Below are positions 1 through 5,790 of a stretch of 5,790 bases of DNA, one piece after another (within the stretch, counting starts at the first letter, position 1; every line of letters begins with the position of its first letter). The position numbers and the translations under genes were made by a program. Under the pieces are notes generated by a model. It saw nothing but the letters and a program-made list of their open reading frames with translations, searched no databases and had not been told where the DNA came from. Origin of the DNA: Candidatus Nanoanaerosalina archaeon (GTDB lineage: Archaea > Nanohalarchaeota > Nanosalinia > Nanosalinales > Nanoanaerosalinaceae); assembly GCA_022729285.1 (NCBI GenBank), contig JALDAI010000049.1, forward strand, positions 1 through 5,790, read 5' to 3'.

Positions 1-2016
1 AACTTCTCCGCTCTCAACCGTTGAGCCGTCATCCATCTCGACAGGTATGTTGTAAGTGTAATCTATTCTACCCTCCATCTCATCAGTATAATTTCCAACA
101 TCTTCAACCGACATTTCTTCTATCTCGTCTAACCTATCTAGCTGTATGTTAAACTCCGATATGTTTGAAACAGGGTATATTTCCGAGCTAAAAGGAGTTC
201 TAGGCTTTAATTGGAAGGTTATATCTCTTCCAGGCGAACGTTCACTGTAATCCGTCTCAACAAAAACATCGTAAGAATTGATCTCTATTTCCTCTTCTAA
301 TACCGCGTTAGACTTTTCTTCCTCCATCTCAACTTCTATTTCAAGATTCTCCTGTTCAAAACCTTTTGGAACTCTAAACTTGGACTCCCAGAAACTGTTG
401 TTAGCACGTTCAAACTCTTCAAAACTTTTATATCCATCTTCAAGTAATATTCGGCCTTCCACATTTTCCGCAGTATTGATAGTTTCTTCAACTGTCACAA
501 GTATTTCAGCTCCTTTTTCACAAACGGTAACATTTTCATTACACTTACCATCCTCATTAGACAAGCTTAAATCCCCTTCCAAGCTTCTCTCAACTTCTAT
601 AGGAACTGCTGAACCCTCTCTCCCTGCATGTCCGAAAATATTGTTCTGGTGGTAATCGTCCGAAAACTCGGCTATGTATAATGTTGTATTCCCTTCAGGA
701 ACTTCAAAAGTTGTGCCTGAACCAATAGACTCTCCTGTATAATCTAAGTGTTCCCACTGAGGATCAAGGCTATCGTCCGTGAATATATGAGATGCCTCAG
801 ACTCCATATACCCTCCTAATTCAGCTTCAAGATCTTCATCTTTTTCATGGAAGCTCCCGTTGTAAGCAGTGATCTCTGAAGAGTAGAAGTATGAAAATCC
901 TTTATCTGTTATTTCCTCTGCATTTTGGAAACCTATGTTTTCAGAGTAAAAACGTACATCGTCGATATACCCTTTAAAGTCTATGTCCGAACCATCAAAG
1001 TCTTCATCGAACTCCTGTATACCTTCTTTTAAGACAGGGTTAGATCCTATAAACGCGTTCTCCTCATTAGTTGCGAAAGTAACTCCTGAATTAACATCTC
1101 TTGAATCTAAAGTATTATTTTCACCGTTCAAATAACCAAACATGTCAATATGGTTGGTGCCTTCTCTAAAACCTATGTAACCATGGTTCCATTTGTCCCC
1201 GTCCACAGTTCCAACATCTAAATCAAGAAATCCGTCAACATGATCTCCAAAACCGTCTGAAGCATTATATCCATCGAAAACTCTTAAGCTAAGTTTGTCA
1301 GAAACATGGACATCGTATCCATACAGAAGACCGTCATCCATACCTGTATCAGAGTATATAACTCCTTCACTAATTTCCTCCGGGTGGAACCACAGACTTA
1401 AACCTAGCTCCTGGTAACTCCCGCTACTACTATAATCAAGGTTTAAAGCAGTCTCCTGTATCTCAATATAGTCATCGCTTCCATCAAACTCTCTAGCACC
1501 ATCCTCAATATTTCTTATACCATGAGCAGTTGTAGTAGATCCATAATCGCTTATCAAAGTTTCATCATCGCTATCATCAAGGCTGAAATGCTCTTCCAAA
1601 TTCCTTGTCATTACATAACCAAGACCTTCGGGAAAACCTATCAAGTCGTAAGAAACATCTCCTGTATTAGCTTCACATCCCTCAGTGTTCCCTACAAGTG
1701 TTATCTCCCTTATATCTTCTTCCCATAAGACTTCTCCATAAAAATAACCGTCGCTTCCGTCCACATACTCCATATCCTCTTCCACAATGTTACCCTGGTC
1801 ATCTTTAATCCTGTAAGAAACAGGATCACAGCTTTCTTGTATAGGTACAACAGGTCTTTGGCCAACAGTCTGAACAAGTTGAGCAGTTATAACTCCTTGA
1901 GAGCCGATAGAAGGTCTTTCAGGAAAACGGTTAACCTCTTCAAAGTATATCTCTGCAGAGGCAAAAGAAACAACTGTAAAAAAAAGTAGTGAAAAAACAA
2001 AAGCTTTCTTCTTCAT
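1..2016 (-). CDS. Secreted acidic LamG-domain surface protein (3'-truncated by window edge)
   Basis: The reading frame is open for 672 codons from the ATG at 2016 to the left edge, with no stop, so the C-terminus is missing. Residues 1-21 form a Sec signal peptide: KKK at 2-4, a hydrophobic core at about 5-18, and an A-S-A cleavage motif at 19-21. Residues 22-130 look like a beta-rich domain with Cys63 and Cys114. Residues about 133-358 match a LamG/concanavalin-like fold (LamG_3 type): FDGSDDYIEI at 178-187, LSLWF at 206-210, YLNGE at 295-299, IGS at 323-325 and YIDDVRFYSE at 350-359. Residues from about 375 on are further beta-rich sequence that I do not recognise, with a close Cys492/Cys499 pair. 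By hand count there are about 154 Asp/Glu against 39 Lys/Arg. Several N-x-S/T sequons (e.g. 251, 386, 495, 618, 642) could carry archaeal N-glycans. LamG domains commonly bind glycans or mediate adhesion, so a cell-surface binding role is inferred; the ligand is unknown. No membrane anchor is visible in the part present. No Shine-Dalgarno site precedes the ATG. Confidence 0.87.
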   Translation of the reverse strand, partial: MKKKAFVFSLLFFTVVSFASAEIYFEEVNRFPERPSIGSQGVITAQLVQTVGQRPVVPIQESCDPVSYRIKDDQGNIVEEDMEYVDGSDGYFYGEVLWEEDIREITLVGNTEGCEANTGDVSYDLIGFPEGLGYVMTRNLEEHFSLDDSDDETLISDYGSTTTAHGIRNIEDGAREFDGSDDYIEIQETALNLDYSSSGSYQELGLSLWFHPEEISEGVIYSDTGMDDGLLYGYDVHVSDKLSLRVFDGYNASDGFGDHVDGFLDLDVGTVDGDKWNHGYIGFREGTNHIDMFGYLNGENNTLDSRDVNSGVTFATNEENAFIGSNPVLKEGIQEFDEDFDGSDIDFKGYIDDVRFYSENIGFQNAEEITDKGFSYFYSSEITAYNGSFHEKDEDLEAELGGYMESEASHIFTDDSLDPQWEHLDYTGESIGSGTTFEVPEGNTTLYIAEFSDDYHQNNIFGHAGREGSAVPIEVERSLEGDLSLSNEDGKCNENVTVCEKGAEILVTVEETINTAENVEGRILLEDGYKSFEEFERANNSFWESKFRVPKGFEQENLEIEVEMEEEKSNAVLEEEIEINSYDVFVETDYSERSPGRDITFQLKPRTPFSSEIYPVSNISEFNIQLDRLDEIEEMSVEDVGNYTDEMEGRIDYTYNIPVEMDDGSTVESGEV

Positions 2017-2038
2017 AATACTACACTAACTTCCTTTT

Positions 2039-2046
2039 TATTTAAA
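2039..2046 (-). promoter_or_regulatory. Archaeal TATA box (TTTAAATA) for the LamG gene
   Basis: On the minus strand this reads TTTAAATA, a perfect match to the archaeal box A consensus TTTAWATA. Its centre lies about 26 nt upstream of the A of the LamG ATG at 2016. Archaeal TATA boxes sit about 26-27 nt before the transcription start, so the transcript would begin at or within a base or two of the start codon, i.e. a leaderless mRNA. This agrees with the lack of a well-spaced Shine-Dalgarno site in the 25-nt gap. The box overlaps the TAA stop codon of the upstream methyltransferase gene (2042-2044). No strong purine-rich BRE is evident directly upstream (the flank reads TCCAAAT), which lowers confidence. 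Confidence 0.6.
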
Positions 2047-2647
2047 ATTTGGAATCTCTTAAACTACCTTTAAAAACCAACAAATTCTCCCAGTCCACTT
2101 TTTCCTCCATAACAACTTCTCCATCAAAACCTTCTTCCTCAAGTTTACTGAAAGTTTCGTCTCTCCCGGTCAGCGAGCTTTGAACAAAAATAATTACTCC
2201 TTTTTCCTCCAGATAATCGCTACATTTCTCTAAAAACTTATCTAACACTTCTCTACCGTCCTCTCCACCGGCCCATGTTAAAGACTCTAAATCCTCTTTA
2301 TCGACTTTATCAGGGAGGTAAGGCGCATTAAACAGGATAACATCGTACTTTTCAGAGATGTTTGAGAAAAGATCGGTTTTGAAAACGTTTAACTCCACCT
2401 CATTTAACTCAGCGTTTAATTCAGCTGTATCAAGAGCTAAGGGACTTAGATCAGCACAGTCCACAATACCTCCTTTTTTAGAAGCAATAATCCCTAAGAA
2501 ACCGCTACCCGTTCCTAGATCAAGCACCTTTTTACCTTTGAGATCCATCCTTTGAAGGTATTCTCCGGCTAAAAATGAATCCTCTCTAGGGAGGTATACT
2601 TTTTCCGGTACTTTAAACTGTAAATTATCGAAAAAAACTTTCTTCAT
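2042..2647 (-). CDS. Mtq2/HemK2-type release factor glutamine N5-methyltransferase
   Basis: This 201-residue class I SAM-dependent methyltransferase is of the archaeal/eukaryotic HemK2 (Mtq2, N6AMT1) type. It lacks the N-terminal helical domain of bacterial PrmC. Family members methylate the glutamine of the GGQ motif in the class I release factor (aRF1/eRF1), with the small zinc protein Trm112 as partner. Visible marks are VYLPREDSFLA at 17-27 (family signature VYxPxEDSFL), SAM motif I VLDLGTGSGFLG at 41-52, the acidic motif II residue Asp66 in ADLSP, motif IV FNAPYLP at 106-112, and GGEDGREVLDKFL at 127-139, which resembles the GGxxGREVxDRF stretch of human N6AMT1. The catalytic tetrapeptide is NAPY instead of the usual NPPY. 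The gene starts 7 nt after the pyrG stop. Only a weak GGGAT element 10 nt before the ATG resembles a ribosome site, so translational coupling with pyrG is likely. The family assignment is secure; the exact substrate is inferred. Confidence 0.88.
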   Translation of the reverse strand: MKKVFFDNLQFKVPEKVYLPREDSFLAGEYLQRMDLKGKKVLDLGTGSGFLGIIASKKGGIVDCADLSPLALDTAELNAELNEVELNVFKTDLFSNISEKYDVILFNAPYLPDKVDKEDLESLTWAGGEDGREVLDKFLEKCSDYLEEKGVIIFVQSSLTGRDETFSKLEEEGFDGEVVMEEKVDWENLLVFKGSLRDSKF

Positions 2648-2654
2648 AAACGAT

Positions 2655-4238
2655 CTAATCCCTGCCTGACACTTTTAAAAACTCTTTGTAGAGAGGGTTT
2701 GGACGTTCAAAGTATGATTTGAACTCAGGGTGGGCCTGGGTTCCTATGTAGAAAGGATGGTCTTCTATCTCGATAAATTCAGCTAATAAACCGTTTTTTG
2801 AAGTACCTGAGATGATTAAACCGTTTTCCTCCAAAACAGAGTGGTACTCAGGGTTTACCTCGAACCTGTGCCTATGTCTTTCGGTTACGACCTCTTTTCC
2901 ATAAATTTCCTGTAGGTAGGTCCCATCTTTTACAGAAGACTTGTAAGAACCTAGCCGCATAGTACCTCCTTTAGAGCTAATACTTTTCTGGCCGTCCATG
3001 ATTTTAACAACTTTTTCACCGGCATCACCGTCTATCTCCGTTGAATTCGCGTCCTGTAATCCGCAAACATTTCTTGCATACTCTACAACCATCATCTGCA
3101 TACCGAAACATATGCCAAGTAATGGGATTTTGTTCTCCCTACAGAACTCAGCTACCTTAATTTTTCCATCGACACCTCTTGTACCGAAACCTCCTGGAAT
3201 GATTATACCGTCTTTTTCCTTTAGTTTTTCAATACGTTCATCAATATTTTCCGTTGAAATAAGCTCTGTTTCCACACCGGTCTTAAGACCGGCTCCTGCA
3301 TGTTTTAAAGCCTCTTCGATACTTGCGTAGGAGTCGTTCATACCTGTATACTTTCCGCATATACCTATCTCAACTTTCTTATCAGGACTCTCAAGGTTTT
3401 CCACAAGTTTTTCCCAACGGCTCATACCTGATTCTTTACTGTTATCAAGGTCTAACAACGATGATACCTGTTCATCGATGCCTTCTTCCTTCATTATCAG
3501 AGGGAGCTTGTAAATATTGTTTATATCAGGGTTGGAGACCACGTTTTCCTTTCCAACGTCACAGAACAGGCTTATTTTTTCCTTAGTACTTTCATCAAGC
3601 TTTTCCTTACTTCTACCAATTATTATATCCGGCTTAAGACCTAACTCTCTTAACTCCTTTACAGAGTGCTGTGTAGGCTTAGTTTTCTGTTCTCCAACAG
3701 TTTCAAGGTAAGGGACAAGTGTTAAATGAATGTGGATGGAGTTCTCTTCACTTTCCATCTGTCTAGTAGCTTCTAAGAACAACTGGTTCTCCATGTCTCC
3801 AACAGTGCCTCCTATCTCAACAATAACAATTTCAGAACCTTCCTCTTCCGCAATATTTCTTAAACGTTTCTTAACCTCGTCCGTTACATGAGGTATCATC
3901 TGAACTGTTTGCCCTAGAAACTCTCCTTCCCTCTCTTTCTCAATTACTTCTTTGAAAACTTTTCCAGAAGTTAAGTTCCACTTAAACTTTGTCTTAATGT
4001 TTAGAAAACGTTCATAATGGCCGAAATCCATGTCGACCTCGCCGCCGTCGGACTGTACAAAAACTTCTCCGTGTTCCACAGGGTTCATAGTTCCCGGATC
4101 CACGTTCAAGTATCCGTCACACTTTATAGGTGTTACTTTGTACCCTCTGCTCTGCAAAAGTTTAGCTATCGATGCTGATGTCAGGCCTTTTCCAAGTCCT
4201 GAAAGAACTCCTCCTGTTACAAATATCCAGTTAACCAT
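2655..4238 (-). CDS. pyrG: CTP synthase (glutamine-hydrolysing)
   Basis: PyrG makes CTP from UTP, ATP and glutamine in the cytoplasm, the last step of de novo pyrimidine nucleotide synthesis. The 527 residues are about the normal length for the family. The N-terminal amidoligase domain (about 1-265) has the P-loop region TGGVLSGLGKGLTS at 8-21, the substrate segment KCDGYLNVDPGTMNP at 39-53, HGEVFV at 56-61, DFGHYERF at 71-78, EIGGTVGD at 141-148 (Mg2+-ligand acids probably Asp71 and Glu141, by remembered alignment to the E. coli enzyme) and KTKPTQHS at 185-192. The C-terminal class I glutamine amidotransferase domain (about 288-525) has the oxyanion segment PGGFGTRG at 348-355, nucleophile Cys377 in GICFGMQ, RHRHRFEVN at 454-462, and the His503/Glu505 pair in AHPEF. 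All catalytic residues look intact. The start is fixed by a strong Shine-Dalgarno site 6 nt upstream. The gene lies 36 nt after the zinc-ribbon gene and 7 nt before the Mtq2-like gene. KCDGY, where KxDPY is usual, is a small deviation. Confidence 0.97.
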   Translation of the reverse strand: MVNWIFVTGGVLSGLGKGLTSASIAKLLQSRGYKVTPIKCDGYLNVDPGTMNPVEHGEVFVQSDGGEVDMDFGHYERFLNIKTKFKWNLTSGKVFKEVIEKEREGEFLGQTVQMIPHVTDEVKKRLRNIAEEEGSEIVIVEIGGTVGDMENQLFLEATRQMESEENSIHIHLTLVPYLETVGEQKTKPTQHSVKELRELGLKPDIIIGRSKEKLDESTKEKISLFCDVGKENVVSNPDINNIYKLPLIMKEEGIDEQVSSLLDLDNSKESGMSRWEKLVENLESPDKKVEIGICGKYTGMNDSYASIEEALKHAGAGLKTGVETELISTENIDERIEKLKEKDGIIIPGGFGTRGVDGKIKVAEFCRENKIPLLGICFGMQMMVVEYARNVCGLQDANSTEIDGDAGEKVVKIMDGQKSISSKGGTMRLGSYKSSVKDGTYLQEIYGKEVVTERHRHRFEVNPEYHSVLEENGLIISGTSKNGLLAEFIEIEDHPFYIGTQAHPEFKSYFERPNPLYKEFLKVSGRD

Positions 4239-4244
4239 TTTTTA

Positions 4245-4253
4245 ATCCCCTCC
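4245..4253 (-). promoter_or_regulatory. Strong Shine-Dalgarno site of pyrG
   Basis: The minus strand reads GGAGGGGAT, matching the archaeal ideal GGAGGTGAT at eight of nine bases, with 6 nt between it and the pyrG ATG. It supports the ATG at 4238 as the true start and shows that pyrG is translated from a leadered, probably polycistronic, mRNA, unlike the LamG gene. Confidence 0.8.
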
Positions 4254-4274
4254 CTCAAAAATAAAGGCTGCCCA

Positions 4275-4418
4275 CTAAAAACCGCCGTGTTTTTTCCTAA
4301 GCTTCCTTAGAACATCGCTTAACTTGTTGAAACCTCTTTTAAGACAGTTGTGGCAGATACCTCGTTCTACTTCTTTCTCAGTCTCCAACTTACTGCCGCA
4401 GTGTTTACAAGTGCTCAT
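4275..4418 (-). CDS. Small basic zinc-ribbon protein, 47 aa
   Basis: This short gene reads ATG...TAG and encodes 47 residues. Two CxxC knuckles, Cys4/Cys7 (CKHC) and Cys22/Cys25 (CHNC), are separated by 14 residues, the layout of a single four-cysteine zinc ribbon. A strongly basic, probably helical tail follows (about 26-43, LKRGFNKLSDVLRKLRKK), ending HGGF. There are 12 Lys/Arg against 5 Asp/Glu, which contrasts with the acidic LamG protein and suggests RNA, DNA or ribosome contact. Two points support it as a real gene: its ATG overlaps the ksgA stop in an ATGA arrangement, and a GAGGAG ribosome site sits 6 nt upstream. I do not recognise the family. It is not an obvious Trm112 (no leucine-rich N-terminal start before the first cysteine pair) and not a ribosomal protein I can name. 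A role in ribosome maturation or RNA binding is inferred only from its charge and neighbours. Confidence 0.8.
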   Translation of the reverse strand: MSTCKHCGSKLETEKEVERGICHNCLKRGFNKLSDVLRKLRKKHGGF

Positions 4419-5233
4419 AAAATACTCCTCAGCGTCTTACTTATGTCGGCAACTTTTTTCACATCTAAGTTGACAACCCTTTCATTACTGTATGGCACTT
4501 CATCCCTTAAACCTTTTATCTTATCTTTAGAAACTTCTAAAATATGTCTCCCATCCACCAAAGAGTTACGGACCTTCTTCATCTTGTTGTTGAAAAGAAC
4601 TTTACCAACTTTTAACATCCATTCATCGTCTTTAACTCCGAACTTCTTTTTTCTAGGGAACAGCTTTATTATAGCAGAGTCGATTTTAGGCGACGGAGTA
4701 AACTTGTGATTACCAACTTTTTCAACAAAAACAGGTATAAAGTAGTAGTTGGTTAACAGAGAGAAAAAAGTGTACTCAGTAGACCCTGGTTTAGCAACAA
4801 CCTTGTCCACAAACTCTTTCTGAAGGATTAAAACCGATAAAATCCCTTTACTTCCTAAGTACTCGATTACTTCCTGGGAGATATAGTAAGGAGGGTTTGA
4901 AACACACTTATCTACTCCTTTTAAACTGTCTTTCACGTTTGAGAAAGTATCCTCTAAAACCTGTAAACGGCCTTGGCTTATCTCCTCTTCAAAACGGTTC
5001 TTTAAAACTTTTACAAGCCTTTCATCAGGCTCTATACAGACAACTTTATCGGATTTGTCAAGAATTTTTTGGGTGAGGTTTCCTGTACCGCCTCCTATCT
5101 CAAGAACGGTGTCTTCAGGACCGACCTCACAGGTTTCAACCTCTTTTTCAAGAACTTTACTGTCCGAAAGGAAGTTTTGACCAAGCTCTTTTTTAGGCTG
5201 TAAACCGTGTTTTTCTAACAGTTCTCTACTCAT
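4415..5233 (-). CDS. ksgA: rRNA adenine N6,N6-dimethyltransferase KsgA/Dim1
   Basis: KsgA (RsmA/Dim1) dimethylates two adjacent adenines in the helix 45 loop near the 3' end of 16S rRNA, a late step of small-subunit maturation. From the start chosen here the protein has 272 residues, normal for the family. It shows PKKELGQNFL at 13-22 (family K-x-x-GQ-x-FL), SAM motif I LEIGGGTGNLT at 44-54, the acidic motif II residue Glu68 in CIEPD, motif IV SNPPYYIS at 112-119, YTFFS at 154-158, and FTPSPKIDSA at 178-187 (family FxPxPxVDSA). Motif IV reads NPPY where most KsgA proteins have NLPY. An upstream in-frame ATG at 5260 would add nine residues (MKTETRESG) and overlap the DUF655 gene by 35 nt. I prefer the ATG at 5233 because family members begin shortly before the PKKxLGQ motif and the overlap is then only 8 nt. 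Neither start has a well-spaced Shine-Dalgarno site, so translation is probably coupled to the upstream gene. The stop overlaps the next gene as ATGA. Confidence 0.93.
   Translation of the reverse strand: MSRELLEKHGLQPKKELGQNFLSDSKVLEKEVETCEVGPEDTVLEIGGGTGNLTQKILDKSDKVVCIEPDERLVKVLKNRFEEEISQGRLQVLEDTFSNVKDSLKGVDKCVSNPPYYISQEVIEYLGSKGILSVLILQKEFVDKVVAKPGSTEYTFFSLLTNYYFIPVFVEKVGNHKFTPSPKIDSAIIKLFPRKKKFGVKDDEWMLKVGKVLFNNKMKKVRNSLVDGRHILEVSKDKIKGLRDEVPYSNERVVNLDVKKVADISKTLRSIL
4425..4430 (-). promoter_or_regulatory. Shine-Dalgarno site of the zinc-ribbon gene
   Basis: The minus strand reads GAGGAG with 6 nt before the ATG at 4418. It lies inside the last codons of ksgA. Together with the ATGA overlap it argues that the 47-codon frame is translated. 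Confidence 0.7.
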
Positions 5234-5790
5234 ACCTGATTCTCTTGTTTCTGTCTTCATTTCTCGGAGGAGAGGTAAAGATGTACCTCTTACAGCCTCC
5301 TTTAAGCTCTTTTTTCAGCCTTTTAATAATCAGTTTCTTAGGGTCGGGTAGCAGGGAAACTCGTTCTTTCAAGTCTTCAAAGCTTTCAAAGCTGTTAATA
5401 TCTCTCTGCTCAATGATTTTCCACATATGCTTCTTACCGACATTCGGTAAAAGCTCTAAACTATGTTGTCTAGTGCTGATAGGACCACTTTTGTTAAAGA
5501 ATTTTAGGAACTTCTCCTGATTTTCATCGATAAGATCTTCTAGGATGTAATCAAGCTCTGTTGAAGCATTGCTTGTAAGGTCTTTAAGAGTAACTCTTCC
5601 CTTGATAAACTCGATTTTTTCACGGTCTCCATCACCGATGTAGACCTTTTCACCGGATTTAGGGTGAGTTCCTTCTCTTGCAACCATTTCTAGTAAGTTA
5701 AAGTTTTTCTCTCCGATAGCCTGAACTAATCTATCTTCTTTTCCTCCAGCTTTTCCGTGCGCCAAAAAGTCTAAGACTATCGCGTATTCA
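5226..5790 (-). CDS. DUF655 family nucleic-acid-binding protein (5' end cut by window)
   Basis: The frame is open from the right edge to the TAG at 5226-5228, giving 187 visible residues. The first visible ones read EYAIVLDFLAHGK, matching the conserved N-terminus of archaeal DUF655 proteins as I remember it (MxEEYAxVLDYLPxGR), so probably only a few residues are missing. The TTG at 5763-5765 is an internal leucine codon, not the start. The N-terminal half looks like a small beta-rich domain (GEKVYIGDGDREKI at visible residues 46-59). The C-terminal half holds STRQHSLELLPNVGKK (105-120), a helix-hairpin-helix motif of the LPGIGKK type, followed by LLPDPKKLI (146-154) and a basic tail. HhH motifs bind DNA or RNA backbones. 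The molecular role of DUF655 is not established; frequent proximity to rpoF, rpl21e and ksgA suggests a link to translation or RNA handling. The gene overlaps ksgA. Confidence 0.9.
   Translation of the reverse strand, partial: EYAIVLDFLAHGKAGGKEDRLVQAIGEKNFNLLEMVAREGTHPKSGEKVYIGDGDREKIEFIKGRVTLKDLTSNASTELDYILEDLIDENQEKFLKFFNKSGPISTRQHSLELLPNVGKKHMWKIIEQRDINSFESFEDLKERVSLLPDPKKLIIKRLKKELKGGCKRYIFTSPPRNEDRNKRIRYE

Noticed and set aside
278..655. Plus-strand open frame of 125 codons, Ser/Leu-rich
   Set aside because: It is the antisense shadow of the LamG coding frame, which is open across the whole region with recognisable domains. It has low-complexity composition and no ribosome site that I could see.
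2998..4245. Several plus-strand open frames opposite pyrG
   Set aside because: All lie fully antisense to a complete, well-conserved CTP synthase and resemble no protein family.
4257..4268. T-rich minus-strand stretch CCTTTATTTTTG before pyrG as a promoter or terminator
   Set aside because: It matches the TATA consensus poorly and would put the transcription start inside the pyrG ATG, which conflicts with the strong Shine-Dalgarno site there. The T-run is short and has no associated hairpin.
4269..4276. GGGC-containing leader before pyrG resembling the start-site attenuation known for Gram-positive pyrG
   Set aside because: That mechanism needs the G-run at the transcript start and a downstream terminator hairpin. 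Neither is seen, and the setting is archaeal and within an operon.
4275..4418. Zinc-ribbon protein as Trm112, the activator of Mtq2
   Set aside because: Trm112 proteins start with a leucine-rich helix leading to the first cysteine pair and are longer. Here the first CxxC is at residues 4-7 and the tail is strongly basic. Proximity alone is not enough.
3421..5243. 15-base identity (ctcatacctgattct) at 3421-3435 and 5229-5243, encoding ESGM in PyrG and at the ksgA start
   Set aside because: It is a single short match inside two unrelated coding regions with no third copy noticed; chance is the simplest explanation.
5226..5765. TTG at 5765 as the start of the DUF655 protein
   Set aside because: The frame stays open to the window edge, and the residues before it (EYAIVLDF) are the conserved N-terminus of the family.

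Overview
The window looks like a piece of an archaeal chromosome. DUF655 proteins are essentially archaeal, and the DUF655-ksgA-mtq2 (HemK-like) grouping is, from memory, a recurring archaeal gene neighbourhood, usually downstream of rpl21e and rpoF. One gene has a good archaeal TATA box at leaderless spacing, while others have Shine-Dalgarno sites of the archaeal GGAGGTGAT type. The DNA is A+T-rich by eye. The proteins are compact, lysine/glutamate-rich in the cytoplasmic set and very acidic in the exported one. A DPANN-type or moderately halophilic euryarchaeal lineage would fit, but that placement is inference only.

Every gene lies on the minus strand, so the window reads from right to left. 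In transcription order they are: a DUF655 RNA/DNA-binding protein, nearly complete and cut at the right edge; KsgA/Dim1 rRNA dimethyladenosine transferase; a 47-residue basic zinc-ribbon protein (4275-4418); CTP synthase PyrG; an Mtq2/HemK2-type release-factor glutamine methyltransferase; and a large secreted protein with a LamG (concanavalin-like) domain that runs off the left edge without a stop codon. Non-coding DNA is almost absent: the gaps are 36, 7 and 25 nt, and the first three genes overlap one another.

The first five genes look like one tightly packed operon for translation and ribosome maturation (rRNA dimethylation, release-factor methylation) with pyrimidine nucleotide supply (pyrG) placed in the middle. 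The LamG gene appears to be a separate transcription unit. A TTTAAATA box overlaps the mtq2 stop codon and is centred about 26 nt upstream of the LamG ATG, so the transcript would start at or next to the start codon.

Most worth checking: the small zinc-ribbon gene; the leaderless promoter of the surface-protein gene; the altered catalytic motif IV in both methyltransferases (NPPY in KsgA where NLPY is usual, NAPY in the Mtq2 homologue where NPPY is usual); and the extreme acidity of the LamG protein. I found no mobile element, CRISPR array, tRNA or rRNA, and nothing that clearly amounts to a new defence or mobile system.
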